Shown: positions 1-7,913, counted from the stretch's first letter. The stretch: 64,000 nt of DNA from Bacillota bacterium (GCA_040755295.1 JBFMBK010000001.1:1-64000), one strand, 5' to 3'. Translations and numbers: made by a program. The notes: generated from the letters alone by a model not told the origin.

Positions 1-21
1 TTTCTTCTCTCCCATGACTAA

Positions 22-576
22 GCTCATGAGAAAGAGGTTCAGGTTGACCCAATTCGTTTCCCTCCTTTTTTTGGAGGGGGTCAATTTTCAACCGCCGTAT
101 GGGGTCAGTTTATCACCGCCGATGACATAGCCATCAAGGGCGAACAGCACCACTGCCGTATGTTCAAGGACTGGTGGTGCGTCGCCGGCCCCATCAACGA
201 CCCATCAGGCGATATTATAGGTTACCTGGACATTTCGATGTACGCCGAAAAAGAACTCGGCCCTGCCGTGGCGCTTTTGAAAACGCTGATCGCTTTGATT
301 GAAAAGGAATTCTTGCTTTTGGAGCTTCAGCAAAAACTTAAGCAAATGGACGTAAAAATAACACCTAGTCCTGCCCTACCCTCGGAAATAGAACGGGAGC
401 TTACATTGCGCGAACGTGAAGTCGCGGAGCTTTTACTTTCCCGGCTAACCAATGAGGAAATAGCGCAAAGACTTCAGATAACCGCGGGCACTTTGAAAAC
501 CCATCGTAAGAACATTTTTTACAAATTGGGAGTGCATAACTTGAACGAGTTGCTATCCAGGTATTGCCGTAAATAA
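22..576 (+). CDS. GAF-LuxR transcriptional regulator, 5' end missing or frameshifted
   Basis: The frame is open from position 22; an in-frame TAA lies at 19-21 and the first ATG is at 160. The translated part upstream of that ATG (TADDIAIKGEQHHCR) and just after it (DWWCVAGPINDPSGDIIGYLDIS-like) matches the end of a GAF sensor domain of the AcoR type. The C-terminal ~65 residues are a LuxR/GerE helix-turn-helix (LTLREREVAELL, then NEEIAQRL, then GTLKTHRKNIFYKLGV). It would bind DNA in response to a small ligand. The GAF domain clearly continues upstream of the stop, so the gene is either frameshifted there or decayed; the window edge prevents a decision. Tandem palindromes lie 24 bp after its stop and are its likely operator (inference). 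Confidence 0.65.
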   Translation, partial: AHEKEVQVDPIRFPPFFGGGQFSTAVWGQFITADDIAIKGEQHHCRMFKDWWCVAGPINDPSGDIIGYLDISMYAEKELGPAVALLKTLIALIEKEFLLLELQQKLKQMDVKITPSPALPSEIERELTLREREVAELLLSRLTNEEIAQRLQITAGTLKTHRKNIFYKLGVHNLNELLSRYCRK

Positions 577-600
577 AACCGCCCGCAAAACGTTGAGAAT

Positions 601-640
601 TACCCCGAAATGGGGTAGAAAGATACCCCGTTTTGGGGGA
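601..640. promoter_or_regulatory. Tandem palindromic operator, TACCCC-N5-GGGGTA
   Basis: The first copy (601-617) is a perfect TACCCC-GAAAT-GGGGTA palindrome. The second (624-640) is TACCCC-GTTTT-GGGGGA with one mismatch. Their centres are 23 bp apart, about two helical turns, as expected for two dimers bound on one face. The position just after the GAF-LuxR gene makes that protein the likely ligand, which is inference. The controlled gene is unclear, since no convincing gene starts until 985. Confidence 0.55.
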
Positions 641-984
641 GGACAAATATGCCGCGTCAGGTTAAGATTAGTTAGGCTCTTAGAGATGGTGCACTTCATT
701 AAGGGGAGGTGGAAACGGCAAAAACAAGTTCTTAAAATTGTGCCTCTGTTCCAAAGGAGGCAGGAAGCGTCTGCTCGTGAAAAAGAAAGGGCAAGGTAGC
801 ATTCCTCCGGTCAAACGTTTCGCAAATGGCATAGGGAAAACCCGAAGGTACCCTTGTTGTTATAAAACTGAGAATGGTAATTCTCAAGTGATGCCGCCTT
901 CTCTCTTAAGTTATTGAAAGGAATGGTTTTTAAAGTTAGATATGTGGATTTAAAATAACTTAATAAAATCTGGAGGGTAAACTA
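641..984. other. Gene-poor gap with no convincing gene
   Basis: A short Lys/Arg-rich reading frame ends at 799 but has no recognisable domain, no good ribosome-binding site for its start, and overlaps the palindromes. I do not call it. The rest is AT-rich, holds the fold described at 828-895, and ends with the TGGAGGG ribosome-binding site of the protease gene. Confidence 0.5.
828..895 (+). promoter_or_regulatory. Possible structured RNA leader upstream of the protease gene
   Basis: Three stems can be drawn by eye. GGCAT (828-832) pairs with ATGCC (891-895) and closes GGG-AAAA-CCC (834-843) and GAGAAT-GGTA-ATTCTC (870-885). AAGG/CCTT at 845-855 is a further possible stem. It lies 90 bases before the secreted protease start. 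It does not match a riboswitch consensus that I know. Chance folding is quite possible. Confidence 0.25.
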
Positions 985-1761
985 ATGTTAAGATTAAAGG
1001 GGTTGTTATCGGTTTTAATGGTATTGGCATTATTGTTTGTGATGCCCACCGCTTTTGCTGCTCCAGCAACAACTGTAACCACCTTGACTTACGAAGACAA
1101 GGCTGATGTGACCACCGTAACTAACGAAGATAAGGCCGACAATAACCTGGAAGGAGAATTGTGTACTGGATGTAACACGAACCCTTTGAAAGAAGATACT
1201 AAAATAAATACACAAAAATTGGAAGTAATTCCTGACGAGAGTGACCAAATAACAGCAGCACTCACTATCTATACTTGCTGGGTGAAGGCCGCTTGTGATG
1301 ATGAGTGGCGAGCATTTTATGGAACTAGCTGGCTAACTGCAGCTAACAACGCAGTTGAAATTGCTGACGACAACCTATATACACAATTCGGTATTAACCT
1401 TTATGTATGGACATATTATGCTTGGGATACTTACGATGGCTCAACAGACCTCTTATCTCTTTACAATGAGCTAAAAAGGGAAGTGTTGCCTGCTGATGGT
1501 GATACTGTGTATGGGTATACCAAGCAGAAAGTCAACGGTACCGTTTTTGGCTTATCTCAAACTTACGGGAAATATGTTATCGTAAGGAGAGACCAGGGCA
1601 ATGATACCATGAATTGGCAGATAACCCGCCATGAAACTGGGCATATCTACGGATGCTCTGATTGTTCGTCAACATGTATTATGAAATCTCCATTCGCCTA
1701 TCCAGAAACTTGGTGTAGCAATCATTGGAATACAATGTGGAATAACAGGACTATGTATTAG
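985..1761 (+). CDS. Secreted metzincin-like zinc metalloprotease
   Basis: A 258-residue protein with a clear Sec signal peptide (basic start, hydrophobic core LLSVLMVLALLFVM, Ala-X-Ala end near residue 25) and therefore exported. The catalytic signature is HETGHIYGCSD at about residues 217-227, which fits HExxHxxGxxD: two His and Glu for zinc and catalysis, and an Asp as third ligand in place of the usual His. A downstream CIM fits the Met-turn of metzincins. Asp as third ligand is known in snapalysin-type enzymes. Several Cys pairs near the active site (CSDCSSTC) suggest disulphides or an extra metal. The N-terminal ~60 residues carry an imperfect Thr/Asp/Lys repeat and may be a propeptide. 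The start is supported by TGGAGGG 7-10 bases upstream. The next gene follows after 29 bp and is probably co-transcribed. Confidence 0.75.
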   Translation: MLRLKGLLSVLMVLALLFVMPTAFAAPATTVTTLTYEDKADVTTVTNEDKADNNLEGELCTGCNTNPLKEDTKINTQKLEVIPDESDQITAALTIYTCWVKAACDDEWRAFYGTSWLTAANNAVEIADDNLYTQFGINLYVWTYYAWDTYDGSTDLLSLYNELKREVLPADGDTVYGYTKQKVNGTVFGLSQTYGKYVIVRRDQGNDTMNWQITRHETGHIYGCSDCSSTCIMKSPFAYPETWCSNHWNTMWNNRTMY

Positions 1762-1790
1762 ACTAGCTAGCCACTAATTGGAGGCCGGTA

Positions 1791-3002
1791 ATGATGCCAA
1801 GGAAAGGGATTATTTTTACAGCGTGCATACTTGGTCTGGGTTTAGTTGTAGCATTCCTAAATTTTAATGTTTCTCGAAAAAAGCAAGATGCTACAATCAG
1901 TGCTAGCCCGGGGCCGTATGTCCAATTTAAAGGGCTTTGCTATGGCGGATGGGAACTGCCTGCCTCCATAGAGGAAAAAATGAAAAAATTTGTGGTTAAA
2001 GATTTAGAAAATACCATACCAGATTTCCCCGAAGCATACGGCTTGAGCTTGGCCGACCTTGATTATACCGGTAAGGTTCTTCAAATTCGTAAAGATGCAA
2101 GTTGCCCTGACTACGCTGGTGCTCAGGTTTACTTACCCAAGAACGGCAATGGTGAGTTTATTATGCTTGAGTTATCAAGCCGTCTTAAAGACAGCGGATG
2201 GGTTCCCCTCGGAATAGCGAAAATGAACTACAAGGGAAAAACCTATGCCTTAACCGTTGAATCCGCTGACGGCCCTTGGCCCGGAACAGACAACATCACC
2301 TTGGCCGATTTAGAACCCATCGGCGACCGAATCTATAACGGAGAAAGTCATGACATCTACAATGAGGTTTATCGCAGTAAAGACCCGACGGATAAAAGCA
2401 TTTACCTTGGTCCGGTAAAAGGTGCTGAGGAATTTGGCGGCGATAATCCTTTCATTGAGAAGTGGATAACCCTTGAGAAGGCGCTTAAAAGATTTAGTGA
2501 TTCCACAAATGCCAATAAGGAAGCAAATGGTATTGTTGCATGGGTAAACGGAGAGGCCGTCTATAAGGAGGAACTGAATGAGCAAGAGGCGGAGGTTAAA
2601 AGACAAACCCATGGAAAGCCTTTGGGTGAAGAAGCACTGTTTAATAAAGCTCTCGGTCAATTAATAGTAAGAAAAGTTCTTCTTCAGGAGGCCGGAAGGA
2701 GAAAGATATCCGTAAGCCCGCAGGAGGTTTCTCAGGGAATAGGAACAATGAACAAGGCTTATCCTGGGATAGAAGATAAGATTGATCTCGATTCAAAAAC
2801 ACTTATAAAAAGGACTGGCGAATGGATGATCTTTCAGAAACTTAAAGCAGACGTTATTGCAGAAATGGATGGAGAGCTGATAAGTAAGCGCGTTCACGGA
2901 GAAGAATCCATCGAGCAGATTGAAGACCGTGCGTTTCAAGCTTGGATAGAAGGGATGAGGCAGAAAGCTATCGTTAGAAAGAACGCTGATTTTATTCCAT
3001 AA
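1791..3002 (+). CDS. Membrane-anchored protein with a SurA/PrsA-like chaperone domain
   Basis: A 403-residue protein with one N-terminal hydrophobic segment (residues ~5-23) that anchors or exports it. The central ~200 residues (YVQFKGLCYGGWELPASIEE onward) match no family I recognise. The C-terminal third begins IVAWVNGEAVYKEELNEQ and continues with long amphipathic helices, as in the N-terminal chaperone half of SurA/PrsA foldases; no peptidyl-prolyl isomerase domain follows. It probably helps fold or hold an exported partner. The gene starts 29 bp after the secreted protease, so that protease is a reasonable client (inference). The start ATG-ATG follows a TTGGAGG ribosome-binding site. Confidence 0.6.
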   Translation: MMPRKGIIFTACILGLGLVVAFLNFNVSRKKQDATISASPGPYVQFKGLCYGGWELPASIEEKMKKFVVKDLENTIPDFPEAYGLSLADLDYTGKVLQIRKDASCPDYAGAQVYLPKNGNGEFIMLELSSRLKDSGWVPLGIAKMNYKGKTYALTVESADGPWPGTDNITLADLEPIGDRIYNGESHDIYNEVYRSKDPTDKSIYLGPVKGAEEFGGDNPFIEKWITLEKALKRFSDSTNANKEANGIVAWVNGEAVYKEELNEQEAEVKRQTHGKPLGEEALFNKALGQLIVRKVLLQEAGRRKISVSPQEVSQGIGTMNKAYPGIEDKIDLDSKTLIKRTGEWMIFQKLKADVIAEMDGELISKRVHGEESIEQIEDRAFQAWIEGMRQKAIVRKNADFIP

Positions 3003-3054
3003 ATAAATAGCCGTATCCGATTATGAGTAACAAACATTTCCCCACAAATTAATT

Positions 3055-3229
3055 ATGCATAAAGACACGGAGCTGTCCCCTGTTACACCGGTGGACGAAA
3101 ACATTTGTAAAAAATCCAATTGAAACACGGCTGTCGTGGGTGATCCCGTTTACCAAAGAAGAGGGAAAAGGAGAGATCTGGATAGACAGTCAGGAGGGTA
3201 TTGTTCTTGGCGGTGATGAAACTCTGTAA
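3055..3229 (+). pseudogene. 3' remnant of a frameshifted gene
   Basis: Two reading frames join into one sensible peptide. ATG 3055 gives MHKDTELSPVTPVDEN; after a frame change near 3100 the text continues NPIETRLSWVIPF and EIWIDSQEGIVLGGDETL up to TAA 3227-3229. The second part resembles the C-terminal strand-turn-strand of PepSY/YcdB-like exported proteins, though the match is too short to name a family. It overlaps the start of the lipoprotein gene in another frame. It looks like the surviving tail of a decayed gene. Confidence 0.4.
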
Positions 3230-3680
3230 ATTCTTTTATCTAACAATCCTTGTTTTTACAATACCAGGATGTTTTTCTTTTGGGTTCCAATCCGGAATTT
3301 CAAGAGCAGAAAGAATATCGGCGGAAGAAGCAAGAAAAGTCTTTCAAAGACAACTTAAAACGGCGGTTTCAAAAGCCGATGAAATAAGAATATTTAGCAT
3401 AAACCCGAGTCCAAAAGAAACGGTTCTTTCTTTGAAAAGAGATTATAAAAGAGGGGAACCATCATTTGATATCCTTACGGGAGTTTTTGCGGAAGCCGGA
3501 AAGGAAGGAGTGGTTGTGATGTCACCTTCCGACAGAATAATTGTCCTCCTTTCTGAAGATAGAGAAATATACCGGTTCGAATATTGCAACATAGACGGGA
3601 GAATTACCAGCAAAAATACCGTAAAGGGAAAAGCAGGGATCCTATTTATCCCGGAAAACTTAATCAGCTATATTATGTAA
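3207..3680 (+). CDS. Putative lipoprotein of unknown function
   Basis: About 157 residues. AGGAGG at 3192-3197 lies 9 bases before a TTG at 3207, which I take as the start; the TTG at 3201 is too close and the ATG at 3216 too far. The N-terminus is a lipoprotein signal (basic MKLCK, hydrophobic core, then IPGC as a slightly unusual lipobox). After Cys comes a helical stretch (RAERISAEEARKVFQRQL), then a small alpha/beta region ending near position 3680. No domain is recognised. It probably sits on the outer face of the membrane. It has no clear operon partners and is followed by a convergent serpin gene. Confidence 0.55.
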   Translation: MAVMKLCKFFYLTILVFTIPGCFSFGFQSGISRAERISAEEARKVFQRQLKTAVSKADEIRIFSINPSPKETVLSLKRDYKRGEPSFDILTGVFAEAGKEGVVVMSPSDRIIVLLSEDREIYRFEYCNIDGRITSKNTVKGKAGILFIPENLISYIM

Positions 3681-3799
3681 CTGCTCTGGCAGCTAACTTT
3701 CATAGGAGAACTACCGGGCGTTTCCCGAATCAAGTTTGGGTGAGACGCCCGGCAGCGTTTTTAGCAGTATCCGGTATCATATATGCATTGACATGCAGA

Positions 3800-4993
3800 T
3801 CACTCTTTCGGGTCGACGACGGAGCCCATGAAGAGAATAGTTCCGGTCTGATTATCCCGGATCGCGAAGAAGAACGGACGGTCGACGACCATGTTGAATT
3901 CGTCCCGCATGCAAGTCACACCGAATCTCACGGAAGTCGCCGCGGCGGCTTCGCTGCCCTCCTCGTCGACCCGGACAAAGCTCTTATGCCGCACGCTGCT
4001 GATGAAGACGTTATCGCCGACGTTTATCATCCCGCGAAAGTCGGCCCGCTTCCGGTCAAAAGCTGTCCCCATGCCCAGATCTATCAGGATGTCATTGAGG
4101 CACAGTTCGTACTCGGATTTAAAACGCGGCAGGACAAGGCTGCCGTCGGTTTCGCTGAACCGCGGCATCCACTCCCGCCATTGTTTAGCGTTTAACGACT
4201 TCTGAAATTCCGACAGGCCTGACTTTTCATCCGGCAGGAAGACATACATGCTCACCTTCCCGCTGCCGTATGGGAGGCTTACCGCCTGAAAGCCGGGTTC
4301 CCGGAGGTAACCGAACCTGCCCGAGCGGGACATCATCGGGTGCTTCTTCCGCCCGCCCCCGGGCAGGTTAAAGATGCCTTCCGCCGTTTTCACCGGGTTA
4401 AACCCCTTGCTCCATAATCCTTTAAAATAGATCGCGTTTATCAGGAACAGTACGGTATCGGGATTTATCTTATCGATTATTCTTTCGATTTTACCTTCCG
4501 TCTTGTTGTTTACCCATGCGTTGATGCGCTGTGCTGCGGAAGGGTCATTGAAGTCAAGGTTTTCAGTCGCCGCGCCGTAGAATTTTAAGCTGTTCTCGAC
4601 AAAATCCCGCTCGAAGTTCAGACCTTTTCGCGCCCACAAGGAGTTGGCGGTATTTAAACGGACCTTCGGGTCAAGGCATTCCAGCGCTGTCTCCAGCACC
4701 AGGTTTCCCCGGTTGATTTCCTCCGGGCTCATTCCCTGCATTTCCAGCGTCCCCGCCATCTGCTCCCGGGTTTCGCCGCGCGCGCCGTTGCAGGCCATAG
4801 CCAGGGCGAAGGTCACGCTTTGCGGCGAGATAAAGACGTTCCGTCCGGCGTCCTGCTCTGCGATCCTTGAGAACAGCTTAAAGCCGAACCTTGTGTTTGC
4901 GGCGACGATTCCCCTATCAGGGGCGGTTTCCGCCCGCCCGGACGAACCGGGGGCCGGTTTCCGTATGCGCAGGGCCGGTTTCCTGATTTTCAT
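3800..4993 (-). CDS. Serpin family protease inhibitor
   Basis: A 397-residue serpin with the family's usual length. The N-terminal helix (NTRFGFKLFSRIAEQDAGRNVFISPQSV), the breach/shutter text (LFLINAIYFKGLW), and the C-terminal FNMVVDRPFFFAIRDNQTGTILFMG are all clear. The reactive loop hinge is EEGSEAAAATS, rich in small residues, so the protein should be inhibitory. Counting from P17 puts P1-P1' at about Thr-Cys, though the exact bond is uncertain. ATG 4993 is chosen over upstream codons because an AAGG motif sits 7 bases before it and the longer frame runs antisense to chemoreceptor code. The start (MKIRKPALRIRKP) is basic and not a signal peptide, so the protein appears cytosolic. Prokaryotic serpins are often found in thermophiles. 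Confidence 0.9.
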   Translation of the reverse strand: MKIRKPALRIRKPAPGSSGRAETAPDRGIVAANTRFGFKLFSRIAEQDAGRNVFISPQSVTFALAMACNGARGETREQMAGTLEMQGMSPEEINRGNLVLETALECLDPKVRLNTANSLWARKGLNFERDFVENSLKFYGAATENLDFNDPSAAQRINAWVNNKTEGKIERIIDKINPDTVLFLINAIYFKGLWSKGFNPVKTAEGIFNLPGGGRKKHPMMSRSGRFGYLREPGFQAVSLPYGSGKVSMYVFLPDEKSGLSEFQKSLNAKQWREWMPRFSETDGSLVLPRFKSEYELCLNDILIDLGMGTAFDRKRADFRGMINVGDNVFISSVRHKSFVRVDEEGSEAAAATSVRFGVTCMRDEFNMVVDRPFFFAIRDNQTGTILFMGSVVDPKE

Positions 4994-5081
4994 CACTTTG
5001 CCTTCGCTCCCCGCTGTGCGCGCTGATAAATCGGTGTTTCTAGTATACATATTTATTTGGAATATGTGAATCGGACAGTCC

Positions 5082-5521
5082 ATGGAAGCGGCAAACAGTA
5101 TCGCCGACGCGTCGGCGACGCTGACGCAGACAGCGGAGGCATTAACGGACGTCGTCGCACAAATACAGGCCAACATCGGGGTGACAAACCAGGTCATTCA
5201 AATGGTGCAGGGGGTGGCCACCCAGACGCGCCTTCTCGGGCTTAACGCGGCCATCGAAGCGGCCCGGGTCGGCGCGCACGGCAAGGGGTTTGCGGTGGTG
5301 GCTTCGGAGATAAGAAAGCTGGCGGATACCGCCAACAACAACATGGCCGAAATAGAGGACGCATCAGCCTCTCGATCGCCGATTTTGCTCCAAAGGCCGC
5401 GGGGCTGAATGACCTTGCGCACGGGCAGACCGCGTCGACTCGGGAAATTAACGCGATTATGGAGCAAATAGACGGGTATTCCCGGCGTATGAACGACCTA
5501 GTGAAAGAGATATGGTTTTAG
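5082..5521 (+). pseudogene. Frameshifted fragment of a methyl-accepting chemotaxis protein
   Basis: The first frame encodes the signalling hairpin of chemoreceptors ([17 protein letters not shown], then [16 protein letters not shown]). Around 5360 the frame breaks. The second frame continues with [20 protein letters not shown] and INAIMEQIDGYSRRMNDL up to TAG 5519-5521, as expected for the rest of the coiled coil. No sensor domain, membrane segment or HAMP domain is upstream, and no good ribosome-binding site precedes the ATG. A truncated and frameshifted remnant, next to the serpin start and convergent with the sigma-54 regulator. Confidence 0.75.
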
Positions 5522-5531
5522 GATACCGGCT

Positions 5532-7289
5532 TTATTCCCTGTTGAGGAAACGGTAAAGGGTAGCTCTTCCCACACCCAGAATTTTAGCCGCCTTTACTTT
5601 GTTGCCGCCGGTTGCCCGGAGCGCCCTTTCCACGTCCTGCGCCCGGAGCTTGGGCCCGGGGGTTCGAGCGTCTTCGGAAGCTCCCTCCCTATGAACGGCA
5701 GCCGCAAACGAATACCCGTACTTTTCCGTTAGGTCGGGCGGCAGGTGTTCCGGACCGATGACATCGCCCCGGCATTTTACGAGCGCGAATTGGACGGCGT
5801 TTTGGAACTGGCGGATGTTGCCGGGCCAATCATAATCCATCATGGCGGAAAGCGCCCGTTCGGAGAGGACCGTCCGGCGCCCGGTCAGGGCCGCGTTCCG
5901 GTCCAGGAAGTGCCGGGCCAGCAGGGGAATGTCGTTTCGCCTCTCCCGTAGCGGGGGGAGTGTCATCGGCACCACGCAAAGACGATAGTAGAGGTCTTCC
6001 CTGAACTCCCCCTGAGCAACCATCTCCTTAAGGTTGCGGTTTGTGGCGCTGATAACGCGCAGATCAACCCTGACCGTCTTTTCGCCCCCGACACGTTCGA
6101 AAGACCCTTCCTGCAAAACGCGCAAGAGCTTGACCTGGGTGGCGGGCGAAAGCTCTCCCACCTCGTCTAAGAAAATCGTTCCGCCGGCGGCAAGTTCGAA
6201 GCGGCCCTTCTTGTCCCGGATCGCTCCGGTAAACGCGCCTTTTACGTGGCCGAAGAGTTCGCTTTCCATCGTTCCCTCGGGAAGGGCGCCGCAGTTTACC
6301 GCCACGAAAGGTCCGGCGGCCCGCGGGCTTTCAGCGTGAATCGCAGACGCCACCAGCTCTTTTCCCGTGCCTGTTTCGCCCTGGATTAACACGGGTACGC
6401 CGGTGCCGGCAACGTCGCGGATCGTTTCGAAAACCTCCAGCATTTTGTGGTCCCGGCCGATAATGCCGGAGAACTGCTGTATCTCGCCCAGCCTGTGCTC
6501 AAGTTCCAGAACCCGTGTCTGGTCGCGGTAAGAAGCCAGTATGCCTATGGAACGGCCGGCGCTGTCCTTCATGGGCACCACGGACATCTCAAGGTGTTTT
6601 TGTTCACCGTCCCTGGTCGTTATACCAAGCGGATAAAAAACCGGGCTGTCGACGACGCATACACCTTTCTCCCGGAAGCTGCACTTTCCCCCGCAAAAAC
6701 CGTAAGGGAACACCCGGTGGCAGTCCCGGCCCAGAACCTCCCCCCGGCGGTAGCCGGTGATTTCTTCGGCCGCGCGGTTGAAATAAAATATCCGGCGGTA
6801 GACGTCGTGGGCCACGATACCCTCCTTGAGGTTGTCAAGGATGCGCTCGGCGTTATCCTTTAGGGTAACAAGCGACAGGAAGTAGCCGTTTTGAAAAAAC
6901 TCCGTGACCCGGCGCTTTATTTCATCGCGAAGCGAGCGGTAAAAGCGCTCGGCGCTGCCGTTTTCCCTTCCATCCGGGGCGGGAAGGTTCCAGTAAACCA
7001 CTCCGTGAATGCCTTGGAGGACCGGGTATTTCTCCTTCACCCCAGGGCTCAAAACGATCACCACGTCAAAGAGCTGTACGCCGAGGTCCTCGATTCGCTT
7101 CGGTTGCTGTCCGGTCAAATCGACGCCCGATTCGGCCATGACTTTTACCGCAAAAGGGTCGATTCCCCCCGCGGTCAGGCCCGCGCTCAGCACGTGCACC
7201 CCGGGCGGGGCAAGAAGCCTGGCGAAACCCTCAGCCATCTGACTGCGGCAGGAGTTGCGTTCTCCGACAAATAAGAGTTTTTTCTCCAT
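5532..7289 (-). CDS. Sigma-54 activator with N-terminal ArsC/low-Mr phosphatase-like domain and PAS
   Basis: A 585-residue enhancer-binding protein. Residues ~1-125 resemble thioredoxin-coupled arsenate reductase/low-Mr tyrosine phosphatase (GERNSCRSQMAEG), but the usual first Cys of CxGNSCR is Gly9; Cys14 and Arg15 remain, so it is probably a sensor and not an enzyme. A PAS domain follows (~140-270) with four clustered Cys (DCHRVF, then FCGGKCSF, then GVC), a possible redox or metal site. The AAA+ domain has Walker A GETGTGKE, the sigma-54 contact loop GAFTGA, and Walker B IFLDEVGE. The C-terminus is a Fis-type HTH (KVKAAKILGVGRATLYRFL). ATG 7289 has AGGAAGG 8 bases upstream. It diverges from hcp, which has a -24/-12 promoter, so it very likely controls hcp. 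Confidence 0.92.
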   Translation of the reverse strand: MEKKLLFVGERNSCRSQMAEGFARLLAPPGVHVLSAGLTAGGIDPFAVKVMAESGVDLTGQQPKRIEDLGVQLFDVVIVLSPGVKEKYPVLQGIHGVVYWNLPAPDGRENGSAERFYRSLRDEIKRRVTEFFQNGYFLSLVTLKDNAERILDNLKEGIVAHDVYRRIFYFNRAAEEITGYRRGEVLGRDCHRVFPYGFCGGKCSFREKGVCVVDSPVFYPLGITTRDGEQKHLEMSVVPMKDSAGRSIGILASYRDQTRVLELEHRLGEIQQFSGIIGRDHKMLEVFETIRDVAGTGVPVLIQGETGTGKELVASAIHAESPRAAGPFVAVNCGALPEGTMESELFGHVKGAFTGAIRDKKGRFELAAGGTIFLDEVGELSPATQVKLLRVLQEGSFERVGGEKTVRVDLRVISATNRNLKEMVAQGEFREDLYYRLCVVPMTLPPLRERRNDIPLLARHFLDRNAALTGRRTVLSERALSAMMDYDWPGNIRQFQNAVQFALVKCRGDVIGPEHLPPDLTEKYGYSFAAAVHREGASEDARTPGPKLRAQDVERALRATGGNKVKAAKILGVGRATLYRFLNRE

Positions 7290-7310
7290 CCGAACCGCCT
7301 TCCTAAGTAA

Positions 7311-7366
7311 TAGTTCAACGTTCAACGTTTGAGGTTCAAAGTTCAAGGTTCAAGGTTCAAGGTTTG
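7311..7366. repeat. Low-complexity GTTCAA(G/A)-type direct repeats
   Basis: About seven imperfect tandem copies of a 7-8 bp unit (GTTCAACG, GTTCAAAG, GTTCAAGG) just upstream of the sigma-54 regulator's start. The same sort of unit recurs at 21017-21050 in the other orientation. It has no coding content. Confidence 0.75.
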
Positions 7367-7439
7367 AGAAAACAAATATCGGTGTTCGATGTTGGAACAA
7401 GGAGTGGGTCAGTAAGGCAACATGTTCGAAGCCCCAAGT

Positions 7440-7510
7440 ATGTCTCGATGTCTCAAAATGTATCAATGTCTCACGTAATATTGTATCACATTGGGCCTCG
7501 TGAGACAATG
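7440..7510. promoter_or_regulatory. Probable upstream activator sites for the sigma-54 regulator
   Basis: ATGTCTC occurs at 7440-7446, 7448-7454 and 7466-7472. The last is part of CAATGTCTCACG (7464-7475), which pairs as an inverted repeat with CGTGAGACAATG (7499-7510), 11 of 12 positions. The block ends 77 bp upstream of the -24 box, a normal distance for an enhancer. Binding by the adjacent activator is inference. Confidence 0.55.
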
Positions 7511-7586
7511 TCCGTCACTGCGGGTAAAAGACGGGGGGGCCGCTGCCGCAACGCTTTGACGGACTTCCGGAAGGCTGTTAGCCTGT

Positions 7587-7602
7587 TGGCACGGATTTTG
7601 CA
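7587..7602 (+). promoter_or_regulatory. Sigma-54 (-24/-12) promoter of hcp
   Basis: TGGCACG at 7587-7593, four bases, then TTGCA at 7598-7602 gives a full match to the TGGCACG-N4-TTGCW consensus. It points toward hcp and predicts a transcript start near 7613-7615, hence a ~300-base leader. That leader contains dispersed repeat copy A. Confidence 0.85.
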
Positions 7603-7720
7603 CTTTAATAATATTAGAACCTTGAATTTGTGACTTAAGACGATTTTCAGAGGAGTTTGCCATGCGGCCTGGGGCCGCTCCATCTGAAGAAAGAAAATGG
7701 GGAGACCCGTAAGTGTGTTG

Positions 7721-7878
7721 CTTAGAAGCGGTAATGTAACAAGGCCGGAACGCGGCGAGAAGTAATGCAGTGCAAGGAAGACCGGTTGAGACGAACCGGA
7801 GTGTACATAGAAGTACATGAGGATTCGGCTCTGCCGGGCTGACGCGGTAATGCGTTGCTTATCGACGCGCCTTTCGAA
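7721..7878 (-). repeat. Dispersed palindromic repeat, copy A
   Basis: Read on the minus strand, it aligns closely with the copy at 27377-27513. Shared words include CGATAAGCAACGCATT, GAGCCGAATCCTCA, CTCCGGTTCGTCTC, CTTCCTTGCACTGCAT and ACTTCTCGCCGCGTTCCG. The centre holds a GTAC...GTAC hairpin (TGTACATAGAAGTACA). It lies in the leader between the sigma-54 promoter and hcp, so it is transcribed with hcp. Confidence 0.8.
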
Positions 7879-7913
7879 AGAAGTACTATCTATTATCGAG
7901 GGAGGTTACAGCG

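Noticed and set aside
593-799. A 68-codon basic open frame
   Set aside because: It begins inside the palindromic operator, has no ribosome-binding site and no domain.
828-895. Cyclic di-GMP riboswitch
   Set aside because: Isolated words such as CGCAAA recall the motif, but the conserved core and tetraloop receptor are not present in order.
4994-5197. N-terminal extension of the serpin
   Set aside because: It is antisense to chemoreceptor coding sequence and has no ribosome-binding site, while ATG 4993 fits the family length.
7646-7720. A 16-codon leader peptide (ATG near 7662) in the hcp leader
   Set aside because: It has a ribosome-binding-like GAGGAG but no regulatory codons or attenuator, so I cannot support it.
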